Of a stretch of DNA of 64,000 nt, positions 32,384 through 41,544 are shown piece after piece. A program made the position numbers and the translations under genes. The notes beneath the pieces are model-generated. The model ran no database searches. It saw only the letters and a program-made list of their open reading frames with translations, and was not told the DNA's origin. The stretch comes from Shimia sagamensis (lineage in GTDB: Bacteria > Pseudomonadota > Alphaproteobacteria > Rhodobacterales > Rhodobacteraceae), in NCBI RefSeq assembly GCF_900182745.1, contig NZ_FXTY01000001.1:806001-870000 (forward strand), read 5' to 3'. The stretch's first letter is position 1. Every line of letters begins with the position of its first letter.

Positions 32384-33642
32384 CCGCCTCCCCGCCAAAG
32401 TTTACCACGCTTGGCTGTCGCCTGAATTCTTACGAGTCCGAGGCGATGAAAGACATGGCGCAATCTGCCGGTCTGGAAAACGCTGTGATCGTGAACACCT
32501 GCGCTGTGACCGCAGAGGCCGTGCGCAAGAGCCGCCAAGAAATCCGCCGCCTACGCCGCGACAATCCTGATGCGCAGATCATTGTCACCGGCTGTGCCGC
32601 ACAGGTCGAGCCCGAGACGTTCGCCGCCATGGGCGAAGTCGACAAGGTCATTGGCAACACCGAAAAAATGAACCCCACCACATGGCAGGGCATGGCCGCC
32701 GACTTCATTGGTGAGACCGAAAAGGTGCAGGTCGACGACATTATGTCGGTGACGGAAACCGCCGGTCACTTGATTGATGGCTTTGGCACCCGCTCACGCG
32801 CCTATGTACAGGTGCAAAACGGCTGTGATCACCGCTGCACCTTCTGCATCATCCCCTATGGCCGCGGCAATTCCCGCTCGGTTCCAGCTGGTGTGGTGGT
32901 TGATCAGATCAAACGTCTGGTGGACAAAGGCTTCAACGAAGTTGTGCTGACAGGTGTGGACCTGACCAGCTGGGGCGCGGATCAGCCGATGCAACCGAAG
33001 CTGGGCGATCTGGTGATGCGCATCCTGAAACTGGTGCCAGACCTGCCCCGCCTGCGGATCAGCTCGATTGACAGCATCGAGGTAGATGAAAACCTGATGC
33101 TGGCCATCGCGTCGGAGCCGCGCCTGATGCCGCATCTGCATCTGAGCCTGCAACATGGCGATGACCTGATCCTCAAACGCATGGCCCGCCGCCATTTGCG
33201 CGACGACGCTATCCGGTTTTGTGAAGAGGCCAAAAAGCTGCGCCCAGAGATGACCTTTGGTGCGGATATTATTGCGGGTTTCCCAACCGAGACCGACGCG
33301 CATTTTGAAAACTCGCTGAAGCTGGTGGGCGAGTGTGACCTCACTTGGCTGCACGTCTTCCCTTATTCGAAACGCGATGGCACTCCCGCAGCCAAAATCC
33401 CTAGTCAGGTGAATGGCAAAGTGATCAAAGCCCGCGCCGCGCAGCTGCGCGAAGCCGGAGCAGCGCAGGTGGAGAAGCATCTGGCGGCGCAGCTTGGCAA
33501 AACCCATCATATCCTGATGGAAAATCCGAACATGGGGCGCACGGAACAGTTTACCGAAGTCACGTTTGATGTACCACAAGAGGAAGGCGCCATTGTGACC
33601 GCTTCGATTCTTGATGTGCGTGGGCAAAAACTGGTGGCCTAA
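32380..33642 (+). CDS. mtaB: tRNA (N6-threonylcarbamoyladenosine-37) methylthiotransferase MtaB
   Basis: A 420-residue radical SAM enzyme. The N-terminal UPF0004 domain binds a first Fe-S cluster with Cys in LGCRLN, NTCAVT and TGCAAQ. The radical SAM core has CDHRCTFC (Cys149, 153, 156), giving CX3CX2C. A C-terminal TRAM-like region follows. The MtaB subfamily adds a methylthio group to t6A37 in tRNAs reading ANN codons; subfamily choice over MiaB/RimO rests on the short N-terminus and overall pattern. The start overlaps dapF by 4 nt, a common alphaproteobacterial arrangement. Confidence 0.9.
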   Translation: MTASPPKFTTLGCRLNSYESEAMKDMAQSAGLENAVIVNTCAVTAEAVRKSRQEIRRLRRDNPDAQIIVTGCAAQVEPETFAAMGEVDKVIGNTEKMNPTTWQGMAADFIGETEKVQVDDIMSVTETAGHLIDGFGTRSRAYVQVQNGCDHRCTFCIIPYGRGNSRSVPAGVVVDQIKRLVDKGFNEVVLTGVDLTSWGADQPMQPKLGDLVMRILKLVPDLPRLRISSIDSIEVDENLMLAIASEPRLMPHLHLSLQHGDDLILKRMARRHLRDDAIRFCEEAKKLRPEMTFGADIIAGFPTETDAHFENSLKLVGECDLTWLHVFPYSKRDGTPAAKIPSQVNGKVIKARAAQLREAGAAQVEKHLAAQLGKTHHILMENPNMGRTEQFTEVTFDVPQEEGAIVTASILDVRGQKLVA

Positions 33643-33697
33643 GCGCTTGGGGGCCAGCCCCCAAACCCCCGAGATATTTCCGGAAAGAGAAAACAAG

Positions 33698-34354
33698 ATG
33701 TCTGAATTGCCAATTCTCTATTCCTTTCGTCGCTGCCCTTATGCCATGCGCGCACGATTGGCGGTGGCAGCCTCCGGCGTGGTGGTGGAGCTGCGGGAAA
33801 TTCTGCTGCGCGATAAAGCTCCGGCCTTTTTGGAGACCTCGCCAAGCGGCACGGTGCCGTGTCTGAAAGCTGACGCGCTGGTGATTGATGAAAGTCTGGA
33901 TGTGATGATCTGGGCGCTTAAGCAAAGTGACCCGGAAGCGTGGTTGGACATGCCGGAAGCAGGCCATGACCTGATTTCGGAGGCGGATGGTCCGTTCAAA
34001 GCTGCGCTGGACCACACCAAATACCACACACGATATCAAGACCTTGACCCGGAGGAGTCGCGCGCCAAAGCCATGCGATTATTAGGCACACTGGATCAAC
34101 AGATTGGCGAGAAGCCTTGGTTGTTTGGCGACACACCCAGCCTGGCGGATATGGCGATTCTACCTTTCGTGCGTCAGTTCGCTTTTATCAACAAAGCCCG
34201 CTTTGATGCCGATGCTGGCCTCAACCTGTCCCGTTGGCTGGAGGCTTTCATCGTGTCTGAACGTTTTGCCGCGATCATGCCAAAACTGCCGATGTGGCGC
34301 GAAGGTGATGTACCGGTGCGGTTTGAGCGTGCAATAGCGGTTGCCAATCCGTAA
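33698..34354 (+). CDS. Glutathione S-transferase-like protein (1)
   Basis: A 218-residue protein with a thioredoxin-fold N-terminal domain that begins LPILYSFRRCPYAMRARLAV; the CPYA stretch fits a Cys-type GST/glutaredoxin-like active site. The cis-Pro region SPSGTVPCL and the C-terminal all-helical domain (from about residue 90) complete the GST layout. The start is placed at the ATG at 33698, with AAAGAGAAAA upstream. Likely role: glutathione-dependent detoxification or disulfide chemistry; substrate unknown. It starts a plus-strand group with a PaiB-like gene and a second GST. Confidence 0.85.
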   Translation: MSELPILYSFRRCPYAMRARLAVAASGVVVELREILLRDKAPAFLETSPSGTVPCLKADALVIDESLDVMIWALKQSDPEAWLDMPEAGHDLISEADGPFKAALDHTKYHTRYQDLDPEESRAKAMRLLGTLDQQIGEKPWLFGDTPSLADMAILPFVRQFAFINKARFDADAGLNLSRWLEAFIVSERFAAIMPKLPMWREGDVPVRFERAIAVANP

Positions 34355-34398
34355 TCGCCCCTGCACGATCGCGCCAAAGTAGTGACGAGGCGCGTATC

Positions 34399-35037
34399 AT
34401 GCATCCCAATCCAGCCTTTCGTGGCACCGCAGAGGACAAAAACCTGGCCTTTGCCAAAGAGCGAGGCTTTGGTGTGTTGGCGATTTCTGCACCCGACGGT
34501 GCGCCAATGATCAGCCACGTGCCGTTTTTGCTGTCTGAAGATGGCGACTCCGTGGACCTGCATCTGGTGCGCTCCAACCCAATGGCCCGTATCGTCCGCA
34601 CTGAGACGCCTGCGCGTTTGGTGGTCAGTGGCCCGGACAGCTATGTCTCACCAGACTGGTACGGGGCCGCCGATCAAGTCCCAACTTGGAACTATGTCTC
34701 TGTACATCTCACCGGCCAGCTTTCACCGCTGCCACAAGATGATTTCCCCGACCTTTTGGACCGCCTCTCCGCGCATTTTGAGGCCAACCTTCTGCCAAAG
34801 CAGCCTTGGACTCGTGACAAAATGAGCGGCGATAGTTTTGAGCGTATGCTTCGCATGATTGTGCCGTATCGCCTGACAATCGAGGATGTGCAGGGCACCT
34901 GGAAGCTGGGCCAAAACAAACCAACCGAGGCGCGCCACGCCGCTGCAGATCAAATGGCTGCCTATGGTTTTGGCAGCGAGGCCCGCGAACTCGCCGCCTT
35001 GATGCAATCCCCTTTTGCCGACCCCGACACGGAGTAA
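34399..35037 (+). CDS. FMN-binding protein, PaiB family
   Basis: A 212-residue protein of the PaiB/FMN-binding split-barrel family. Visible family segments are the start MHPNPAFRGTAEDKNLAFA, the strand pair with APMISHVPFLLSE, the segment SPDWYGAADQVPTWNYVSVH (about residues 79-98), and the late region PYRLTIEDVQGTWKLGQNKP. In Bacillus, PaiB is described as a negative regulator of sporulation/protease genes, but most homologues are probably FMN-dependent redox or heme-related enzymes. No helix-turn-helix is visible, so an enzymatic role is more likely. It lies 5 nt before the second GST gene. Confidence 0.82.
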   Translation: MHPNPAFRGTAEDKNLAFAKERGFGVLAISAPDGAPMISHVPFLLSEDGDSVDLHLVRSNPMARIVRTETPARLVVSGPDSYVSPDWYGAADQVPTWNYVSVHLTGQLSPLPQDDFPDLLDRLSAHFEANLLPKQPWTRDKMSGDSFERMLRMIVPYRLTIEDVQGTWKLGQNKPTEARHAAADQMAAYGFGSEARELAALMQSPFADPDTE

Positions 35038-35042
35038 CCGAG

Positions 35043-35657
35043 ATGTCCAAATTGCAATTGATCCATTCCCCGGCCTCACCCTTTGTGCGCAAGGTGCGCG
35101 TCACTTTGGCGGAGACCAATCAGACTGACGATGTCGAACTGACTCGCGTGCATACCACGGCTTTGAAAACCGCTGATGAAGCTGCGGCGGCCAATCCGCT
35201 GGGCAAAATTCCCGCGCTGGTGCGCCCGGACGGCCCCGCGATTTACGACAGTCGTGTGATCTGCCGCTATCTGGTGACCCGAGCCGGTGCCGACCTGTAC
35301 CCCGAAGACCGCCTTTGGGATGTGCTGACGCTTGAAGCGACCGCGGATGGTGTTCTCGAAGCGGCCGTGTTGATGGTTTACGAAAAACGTCTGCGCCCCG
35401 CAGAAATTGTCTTTGATGATTGGCTCAACGCGCAATGGGGCAAGGTTGAAGGCGCGCTGGATGCGCTTAACGAGCGTTGGATGAGCCATCTGTTTGGCCC
35501 GCTGGACATGGGGCAGATCGCTGTTGGTTGCGCGCTGGGTTACCTCGATTTTCGCCATGATGATCGCAACTGGCGCAAGGGCCGTGATGGGCTCGCGGGC
35601 TGGTATGCCGAGTTCGCCAAGCGCGAGAGCATGCTGGCAACTGCGCCAAGCGATTAA
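35043..35657 (+). CDS. Glutathione S-transferase-like protein (2)
   Basis: A 204-residue GST. The N-terminal domain has the pattern LIHSPASPFVRKVRVTLAET (Ser-type catalytic region), the cis-Pro loop ANPLGKIPALV and the glutathione-contact DSRVICRYL. The C-terminal helical domain follows. It starts 5 nt after the PaiB-like gene, so the two are probably co-transcribed. It is only distantly related to the GST at 33698, so this is not a recent duplication. The substrate is unknown. Confidence 0.87.
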   Translation: MSKLQLIHSPASPFVRKVRVTLAETNQTDDVELTRVHTTALKTADEAAAANPLGKIPALVRPDGPAIYDSRVICRYLVTRAGADLYPEDRLWDVLTLEATADGVLEAAVLMVYEKRLRPAEIVFDDWLNAQWGKVEGALDALNERWMSHLFGPLDMGQIAVGCALGYLDFRHDDRNWRKGRDGLAGWYAEFAKRESMLATAPSD

Positions 35658-35736
35658 GCTGGGAGAAAGTGCGACACTCAAATCTTTAGGTGATCGGGCG
35701 GTCAAATTGATCTAAGCTGCATGGCATAGATTTTTT

Positions 35737-35756
35737 GACCGCACTTTTTTGCGGTC
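35737..35756. other. Short hairpin upstream of the methyltransferase gene
   Basis: GACCGCA / TGCGGTC (7-bp stem, 6-nt loop CTTTTT), preceded by a T-run. It lies 26 nt upstream of the methyltransferase ATG. The T-run is on the wrong side for a plus-strand terminator, so a leader element or operator is possible. Confidence 0.35.
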
Positions 35757-35781
35757 GACCTGATTTGAGAAAGTGTCCCAT

Positions 35782-36603
35782 ATGGACAAAGGACCTGATC
35801 CTGTCCAAGAAATGCGGCAGGTGAATGTGCAGCAGAAGGCCTATTATGAGGCCACAAGCGCCGGATGGATTTCTCCGGTTAACTCTTTTGCTACCAACCT
35901 GTGGTCCCGCCTTCGTCGCCGCGCGATGGTGGCAGTGTCTCGTGAGGCACGTGCCGTGGTCTACGACACACACAAAGCCTGGCTAGGAATCCTATCCGAC
36001 AAAAAAGTGCTTGATCTTGGGGCTGGTGCTGGCTCGCCTCTCAGTGGCTATTTGGCAGCCAATGCCAAAGAATATCATGCCGTGGAGTTGAGCGGCATGC
36101 AGCTGGATCAGTTGCGCAAACGGATTGGTGACTCGCCCACCCGGCATTTCATTGAAGCCGATTTTCTCGACCCAGAAACCACTGACAATGATTTTGATGT
36201 GATTTATGCGCACGCCGTGGTGCATCATTTTCGCTACATTGATGTGTTGCTTGCGACGGCTCAGAACAAGCTGGCTCCCGGTGGCCAGATGATCACCTAT
36301 GACCCCTGCCAAACCTGGGTGCCAATTCGAGTGTTCCGAGCGCTTTTCCGTCCGTTTCAGTCTGATGCTGAGTGGGAATTTCCACTTACACGGTCTGCAA
36401 TGCGCAGCATCGAAGGGCGTTTTTTGGTGAACCAGTGTTTTGGCGTGTTTAATCGAGGCAAATGGGCGTTGATTCTCGGGGTGTTGGCTCCGCGCCTAGC
36501 TCAAAAACATGGAGATCGGCTGTTTTTATCTGATTTTCAGCCGGGTGCGGACACCCGGCTCACGTCCAGTTTGCACGTCTCATACGACCTGAGGAAACGC
36601 TAA
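35782..36603 (+). CDS. SAM-dependent methyltransferase (class I)
   Basis: A 273-residue protein with a Rossmann-type methyltransferase core. Motif I VLDLGAGAGSPLSGYLA is near residues 75-91, the acidic residue of motif II follows in HAVELSG, and later motifs are DFDVIYAHAVVHHFRY and APGGQMITYDPC. The C-terminal part is basic and may contact a membrane or ligand. The ATG at 35782 is chosen (GAGAAAG 8 nt upstream); GTG at 35773 is an alternative. The substrate is unknown; UbiE-like or small-molecule methylation is possible. It converges on fdsA. Confidence 0.8.
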   Translation: MDKGPDPVQEMRQVNVQQKAYYEATSAGWISPVNSFATNLWSRLRRRAMVAVSREARAVVYDTHKAWLGILSDKKVLDLGAGAGSPLSGYLAANAKEYHAVELSGMQLDQLRKRIGDSPTRHFIEADFLDPETTDNDFDVIYAHAVVHHFRYIDVLLATAQNKLAPGGQMITYDPCQTWVPIRVFRALFRPFQSDAEWEFPLTRSAMRSIEGRFLVNQCFGVFNRGKWALILGVLAPRLAQKHGDRLFLSDFQPGADTRLTSSLHVSYDLRKR

Positions 36604-36615
36604 GTGCCGTCCAAC

Positions 36616-39399
36616 CTATTCCGCTGCAACGGGCGTTTCTGCCTTCTCCACCTTCACAGCTGAGAACTTGAACTCCGGGATCTTTCCATAGGGATCAAGC
36701 GCCGCATTGGTCAGGATGTTGGCCGCCGCCTCCACATAGGCAAACGGCAGGAATACATTGTCCGGCGCCACTGCGCGGTCTGCGCGCGCCATCACGGTTA
36801 CAGAGCCACGGCGTGTGCTCAGCGCTACGTATTCCCCGGCTTCCACGCCCAGCTTGCGCAGGGTCGACGGGTGTAGCGAGCAGTTCGCTTCTGGCTCCAG
36901 CGCATCCAACGTGCTGGCCCGCCGCGTCATTGACCCGGTGTGCCAATGTTCCAGTTGACGCCCGGTGATCAGCACCATTGGATACTCATCATTCTGCTTG
37001 TCATCCGGCGGGATCACCGACGCTGGTGTGAAGCGCGCACGTTTGTTTTCACGCGGGAAGCCATCACCAAACACAATTGCCTGACCTGGATCTTCTGGCG
37101 ACAGAGACGGGTAGGTCACCGCCTCGCCCTCTAGCCGCTCCCAGGTGATGTTGTCGAGCGACCCCATGTTGAGCTTCATCTCGGCAAACACCTCTTTGGG
37201 GTGGCTGTAATCCCAGTTCAGCCCCAAGCGTTTGGCCAGCTCCACCTCAATCCACCAGTCTTCTTTGGCCTCACCCGGCGGTGGGGTCACAGGGCGACCC
37301 ATCTGCACCTGACGATTGGTGTTGGTCACGGTGCCGGATTTCTCATACCAGGCTGAGCTTGGCAGGATCACATCAGCATAGTTGGCGGTTTCTGTGAGGA
37401 AAATATCCTGCACCACCAGATGGTCGAGCATCGCCAATGCAGCGCGCGCATGATCCACATCCGGGTCCGACATCGCCGGGTTTTCACCCAGAATATACAT
37501 GCCTTTGATGTCGCCATCATGGATCGCATGCATGATCTCAACCACGGTCAGACCTTTCTGATTGGAAAAGTCTTCGGACTGCCACACATCGGTGAAGGCA
37601 GAGCGTACGCCATCATCCATCACCGACTGATAATCCGGTAGGAACATCGGAATCAGGCCCGCATCGGACGCCCCTTGCACGTTGTTCTGCCCGCGCAGCG
37701 GGTGCAGGCCTGCGCCCGGTTTGCCGACATTGCCGGTCATCAGCGCCAGTGAAATCAAACAGCGTGCATTGTCGGTGCCGTGAATGTGCTGGCTGACACC
37801 CATGCCCCAGAAAATCATGCCCGCTTTGCCCTTGGCGAAGGTCCGCGCCGCGTCACGCAGAAGCTCTGGATCGATGCCGCAAATCGGCTCCATTGCCTCT
37901 GGGCTGAAATCCTTTAGGTGCGCGGTCATCTCTTCCCAATTCTCGGTGAACTGGGCGATGTAGTCCGCGTCAAAAAGCTCCTCTTCGACAATCACATGCA
38001 TGATCGCGTTGAGCATCGACACATCCGCACCCGGCTTGAATTGCAGCTTGTGTGAGGCGTGTTTGCCCAACCCCACGCCGCGTGGGTCACAGACGATCAG
38101 CTTGCCGCCACGTTTGGCAAATTGCTTGAAGTAGGTTGCAGCCACCGGGTGGTTCTCGATTGGGTTACAGCCAATGGTAATGGCGACATCCGCGTGTTCG
38201 ATCTGATTGAACGTTGCTGTGACAGCGCCAGAACCCACGTTCTCCAACAACGCCGCCACTGACGACGCATGGCAAAGCCGCGTGCAGTGGTCCACATTGT
38301 TGTGGCCAAAGCCCTGTCGGATCAGCTTCTGGAACAGATAGGCTTCCTCATTGGAGCATTTCGCGGAGCCGAATCCGGCAACGTTTGTGCCTTTTTCCGC
38401 CCGCAGCTTGGCCAATCCGCCTGCCGCCGCATCCAGCGCCTCCTCCCACGTCGCTTCGCGGAAATGTGTGAGCAGATTGCCGGGGTCTACATTGAGCCCC
38501 TTTGCCGGTGCGTCGTCACGACGGATCAGTGGCTTGGTCAAACGGTGCGGGTGTTCAATGTAGTCAAACCCAAACCGTCCTTTCACGCAAAGCCGGTTTT
38601 CATTCGCAGGCCCGTCAATGCCTTCGACATATTTGATTTTGTCGTCTTTGACTTTGAACTTGATCTGACAGCCCACGCCGCAATAGGGGCAAACGCTGTC
38701 CACTTCACGGTCATAGTCCGCGCTGTCCCCTGCACCATCTTCATCCAGCATGGTTGCAGGCATCAAAGCCCCGGTTGGGCAGGCCTGCACACATTCGCCA
38801 CAGGCCACACAGCTTGAGGCGCTCATGTCATCGTCCTGATCAAATACAATCTGGGCATTTGCCCCGCGCCCGCTCATACCAATGACATCATTGACCTGCA
38901 CTTCACGGCAGGCGCGGACGCAGAGGTTGCAGTGAATACAGGCATCCAGGTTCACGCTCATCGCCACATGTGACGCATCCAAAAGCGGCACAGACTCCGG
39001 TGCTTTGGCCGGGAACCGAGACTGTTCCACCCCAACTTGCGCCGCCATGTCGGTAAAATGGCTGCTGGCGTCGTGCTTCACCTCGGGCTGATCCGCCGCC
39101 AAAAGTTCGATCACCATCTCTCGCGCCTTGGTCGCCCGATCGCTTTCGGAATGCACCACCATGCCGTCGCTGGCCTCGCGGATGCAGGACGCAACCAGCG
39201 TGCGCTCACCTTCCACCTCAACCATACAGGCGCGGCAATTGCCATCCGGGCGATAGCTTTTGGCCGGTTTGTGACACAGATGTGGGATCACAAACCCTTG
39301 CCCATTGGCGGCGTCCCAAATGGTGGTGCCCTCAGGCACAGTCACCTCTTTGCCGTTAAGGGAAAACGTCACGGTATTGGTCTGGCTGGCGTCAAGCAT
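36616..39399 (-). CDS. fdsA: NAD-linked formate dehydrogenase, molybdenum-binding alpha subunit
   Basis: A 927-residue catalytic subunit. The N-terminal 2Fe-2S domain (about 10-85) has Cys in LCHKPAKSYRPDGNCRACMV and SCIREAS. Two 4Fe-4S ferredoxin sites follow (CIHCNLCVRAC and CVACGECVQACPTG). A further cluster (CPYCGVGC) precedes the molybdopterin domain. Cys376 in CTRLCHAS is the predicted Mo ligand. The C-terminal bis-MGD-binding domain contains LITGRQLEHWHTGSMTRR. It oxidises formate to CO2 and passes electrons to the flavin subunit encoded at 39796. A VOC gene sits between the two. No fdhD, fdsC or fdsD gene follows. Confidence 0.94.
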   Translation of the reverse strand: MLDASQTNTVTFSLNGKEVTVPEGTTIWDAANGQGFVIPHLCHKPAKSYRPDGNCRACMVEVEGERTLVASCIREASDGMVVHSESDRATKAREMVIELLAADQPEVKHDASSHFTDMAAQVGVEQSRFPAKAPESVPLLDASHVAMSVNLDACIHCNLCVRACREVQVNDVIGMSGRGANAQIVFDQDDDMSASSCVACGECVQACPTGALMPATMLDEDGAGDSADYDREVDSVCPYCGVGCQIKFKVKDDKIKYVEGIDGPANENRLCVKGRFGFDYIEHPHRLTKPLIRRDDAPAKGLNVDPGNLLTHFREATWEEALDAAAGGLAKLRAEKGTNVAGFGSAKCSNEEAYLFQKLIRQGFGHNNVDHCTRLCHASSVAALLENVGSGAVTATFNQIEHADVAITIGCNPIENHPVAATYFKQFAKRGGKLIVCDPRGVGLGKHASHKLQFKPGADVSMLNAIMHVIVEEELFDADYIAQFTENWEEMTAHLKDFSPEAMEPICGIDPELLRDAARTFAKGKAGMIFWGMGVSQHIHGTDNARCLISLALMTGNVGKPGAGLHPLRGQNNVQGASDAGLIPMFLPDYQSVMDDGVRSAFTDVWQSEDFSNQKGLTVVEIMHAIHDGDIKGMYILGENPAMSDPDVDHARAALAMLDHLVVQDIFLTETANYADVILPSSAWYEKSGTVTNTNRQVQMGRPVTPPPGEAKEDWWIEVELAKRLGLNWDYSHPKEVFAEMKLNMGSLDNITWERLEGEAVTYPSLSPEDPGQAIVFGDGFPRENKRARFTPASVIPPDDKQNDEYPMVLITGRQLEHWHTGSMTRRASTLDALEPEANCSLHPSTLRKLGVEAGEYVALSTRRGSVTVMARADRAVAPDNVFLPFAYVEAAANILTNAALDPYGKIPEFKFSAVKVEKAETPVAAE

Positions 39400-39413
39400 G
39401 GCGACCTCGCTCT

Positions 39414-39794
39414 TTATCGGTGTTGGTCGATCAGGATGGTGTTGCCATCCGGATCTTGCAGCATCAGGCTTGCAGGCCCGTCTGAGGCGTCATCCGCCTC
39501 ACTCATCAACGGGAGTCCGTCCGCCTTCAGCTGTTTCTGCAATTCACGCACATCGGTGAATGTGTCGGTGTTTTGTGCGCTTTGATCCCAGCCGGGATTA
39601 AACGTCAGGATATTGCCCTCGAACATGCCCTGAAACAGCCCGATCACATGATCGCCGTTTTTCAGAATGCACCAGTTCTGGTCCGGTTCACCGCCCATCA
39701 TTTCAAAGCCAAGCTTCTCGCAAAACGCACGGCTTGCGGCCAAGTCCTTCACCGACAAGCTCACTGAAAACGCGCCCAAATCCATTTGCGCCAT
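39414..39794 (-). CDS. Glyoxalase/VOC-family protein inside the formate dehydrogenase operon
   Basis: A 126-residue single VOC-fold protein (two beta-alpha-beta-beta-beta modules). The ends are typical: FSVSLSVKDLAASRAFCEKL at the start and SLMLQDPDGNTILIDQH at the close. The family uses a metal centre or binds hydrophobic ligands (glyoxalase I, bleomycin resistance, dioxygenases). The ATG at 39794 is preferred: GAGGAG lies 8 nt upstream, and the start comes 1 nt after the fdsB stop. It ends 14 nt before fdsA. Tight coupling suggests a role linked to formate or formaldehyde metabolism, but no function is established. Confidence 0.78.
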   Translation of the reverse strand: MAQMDLGAFSVSLSVKDLAASRAFCEKLGFEMMGGEPDQNWCILKNGDHVIGLFQGMFEGNILTFNPGWDQSAQNTDTFTDVRELQKQLKADGLPLMSEADDASDGPASLMLQDPDGNTILIDQHR

Positions 39795-39795
39795 G

Positions 39796-41487
39796 CTAAA
39801 TCTCCTCACCAAAATGCTTCATCACAAGGCGGATCGGATTGGGCGCAGCTTGCCCAAGGCCACAAATGCTGGCGTCACTCATTACTTGACACAGGTCTTC
39901 CAGCAGGGGCTGATCCCAACTGTCCGCTTGCATCAGCTTAACAGCTTTCTCACATCCCGTCCGGCACGGTGTGCATTGCCCACAGCTTTCATCCTCAAAA
40001 AACCGGAGCATATTGAGTGCCGCGTCTTTGGCGCTGTCGTGATCCGACAGCACCACAACAGCAGCGGAGCCAATGAATGTGCCAAGCGGTTGTAACGTGT
40101 CAAAATCTAGAGGCACGTCTGACATCGAAGCCGGCAGTAGCCCAGAGGAGGGGCCACCAGGTTGAAACGCTTTGAAACTGTGTCCGTCCATCATGCCGCC
40201 AGCGGCGTCAATGATGTCCAAAATGGTCGATCCGGCAGGCAGCTCATAAACGCCCGGCGTTTTTACGCGACCAGACACCGAATAACTGCGCAAACCCTTG
40301 CGCCCGTTGTGCTCAACCGAAGACATTGCCTCGGGGCCTTCGCGTGCAATCCGCGCCACCCAGTACAATGTCTCAACATTGTGTACCAAAGTCGGACGAT
40401 TGAAGATGCCAACTTGGGCCACAAACGGTGGACGATGACGTGGCAACCCGCGCTTGCCTTCGATCGACTCGATCATCGCGCTTTCTTCGCCACAGATATA
40501 GGCGCCGGCGCCACGGCGCAGATCAATATACCCCTCAGGCACAAGTCCAGCCGCCTCCAGCGCGGCAATCTCACGAGTCAATATCAACCGAACCGCCGGA
40601 TACTCGTCCCGCAGGTAGATAAAGCAGGTCTCTGCTTCCACGGCCCAGGCCGCGATCAGCATGCCTTCCAGAAAGAGGTGCGGGCGGCGCTCCAAGTAAT
40701 AACGGTCTTTGAACGTGCCCGGCTCGCCTTCGTCGCCGTTCACCGCGAGGTAACGTGTACCTTCGTTGGCGCGCACAAATCCCCACTTTTTGCCTGTCGG
40801 AAAGCCAGCGCCGCCCAATCCGCGCAGACCACTGGCCAGAACCCGCTCCTGCATCTCTTCCCAGTCACCAGTTTCGCGCAATTTGGTCAGCGTGGCATAG
40901 CCATCTTCCGCCTGATAGGCGGCGAAGTCTTCATAGTCTGGAATACGCGCGTGGGTGTCCCCCGCCGCAATGGCCGTTTGCACCTTTTCCACAGTGGCGT
41001 GGTCAATATGGTTGTGACCCAGTTCCAGCGTGGGCGCGGTGTCACAGCGTCCCATGCAGGGTGCACGCAGCACCCGCACTTCGGATGGATCCATGCCATC
41101 TTTTAACGCTTTGTGCAGCTGTTCGGCGCCGGCCAACTCGCAAGACAGCGAATCACACACGCGGATGGTTAGGGCAGGGGGCGGTGCCTCGTCTTCCGCA
41201 ACCACGTCAAAGTGGGCATAAAAGGTGGCAACCTCATAGATTTCAGCCTGACCAAGGCGCATTTCTTCCGCCAAAGCACGGATGTGCGCGGCGGACAAAT
41301 GCCCGTAAGCATCTTGAATCAGATGTAAAAACTCGACCAAAAGGTCGCGCCGTCTGGGCATTTCACCCAAAAGCGTCTGCACCTCGGCCAATGCGGCGTC
41401 ATCGACCTGCCGCCCCTTGGGCGTGCGTCGCGATTTGCCTGTGCCTTTTTTCTTCCAAACACCTTTGGATTCGTCCAGCGGTACCAT
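39796..41487 (-). CDS. fdsB: Formate dehydrogenase flavin subunit, NuoE-NuoF fusion
   Basis: A 563-residue fusion. Residues 30-180 are a NuoE/FdsG-like thioredoxin-fold 2Fe-2S domain (Cys in VCDSLSCE and APCMGRCD). Residues 195-560 are NuoF/FdsB-like: a glycine-rich nucleotide region (LRGLGGAGFPTGKKWGF), an FMN/NADH segment (GKRGLPRHRPPFVAQVGIFN) and the 4Fe-4S motif CGQCTPCRTGC near the C-terminus. In Rhodobacter capsulatus the two parts are separate genes (fdsG, fdsB). Here they are one. The ATG at 41487 has GGGAGG 5 nt upstream. It takes electrons from FdsA and reduces NAD+. A LysR gene lies just upstream. Confidence 0.9.
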   Translation of the reverse strand: MVPLDESKGVWKKKGTGKSRRTPKGRQVDDAALAEVQTLLGEMPRRRDLLVEFLHLIQDAYGHLSAAHIRALAEEMRLGQAEIYEVATFYAHFDVVAEDEAPPPALTIRVCDSLSCELAGAEQLHKALKDGMDPSEVRVLRAPCMGRCDTAPTLELGHNHIDHATVEKVQTAIAAGDTHARIPDYEDFAAYQAEDGYATLTKLRETGDWEEMQERVLASGLRGLGGAGFPTGKKWGFVRANEGTRYLAVNGDEGEPGTFKDRYYLERRPHLFLEGMLIAAWAVEAETCFIYLRDEYPAVRLILTREIAALEAAGLVPEGYIDLRRGAGAYICGEESAMIESIEGKRGLPRHRPPFVAQVGIFNRPTLVHNVETLYWVARIAREGPEAMSSVEHNGRKGLRSYSVSGRVKTPGVYELPAGSTILDIIDAAGGMMDGHSFKAFQPGGPSSGLLPASMSDVPLDFDTLQPLGTFIGSAAVVVLSDHDSAKDAALNMLRFFEDESCGQCTPCRTGCEKAVKLMQADSWDQPLLEDLCQVMSDASICGLGQAAPNPIRLVMKHFGEEI

Positions 41488-41544
41488 GGTCACCTCCCTG
41501 CCAGATGGCGTACGGTGACATCACTCATTCTGATAATCAATCAG

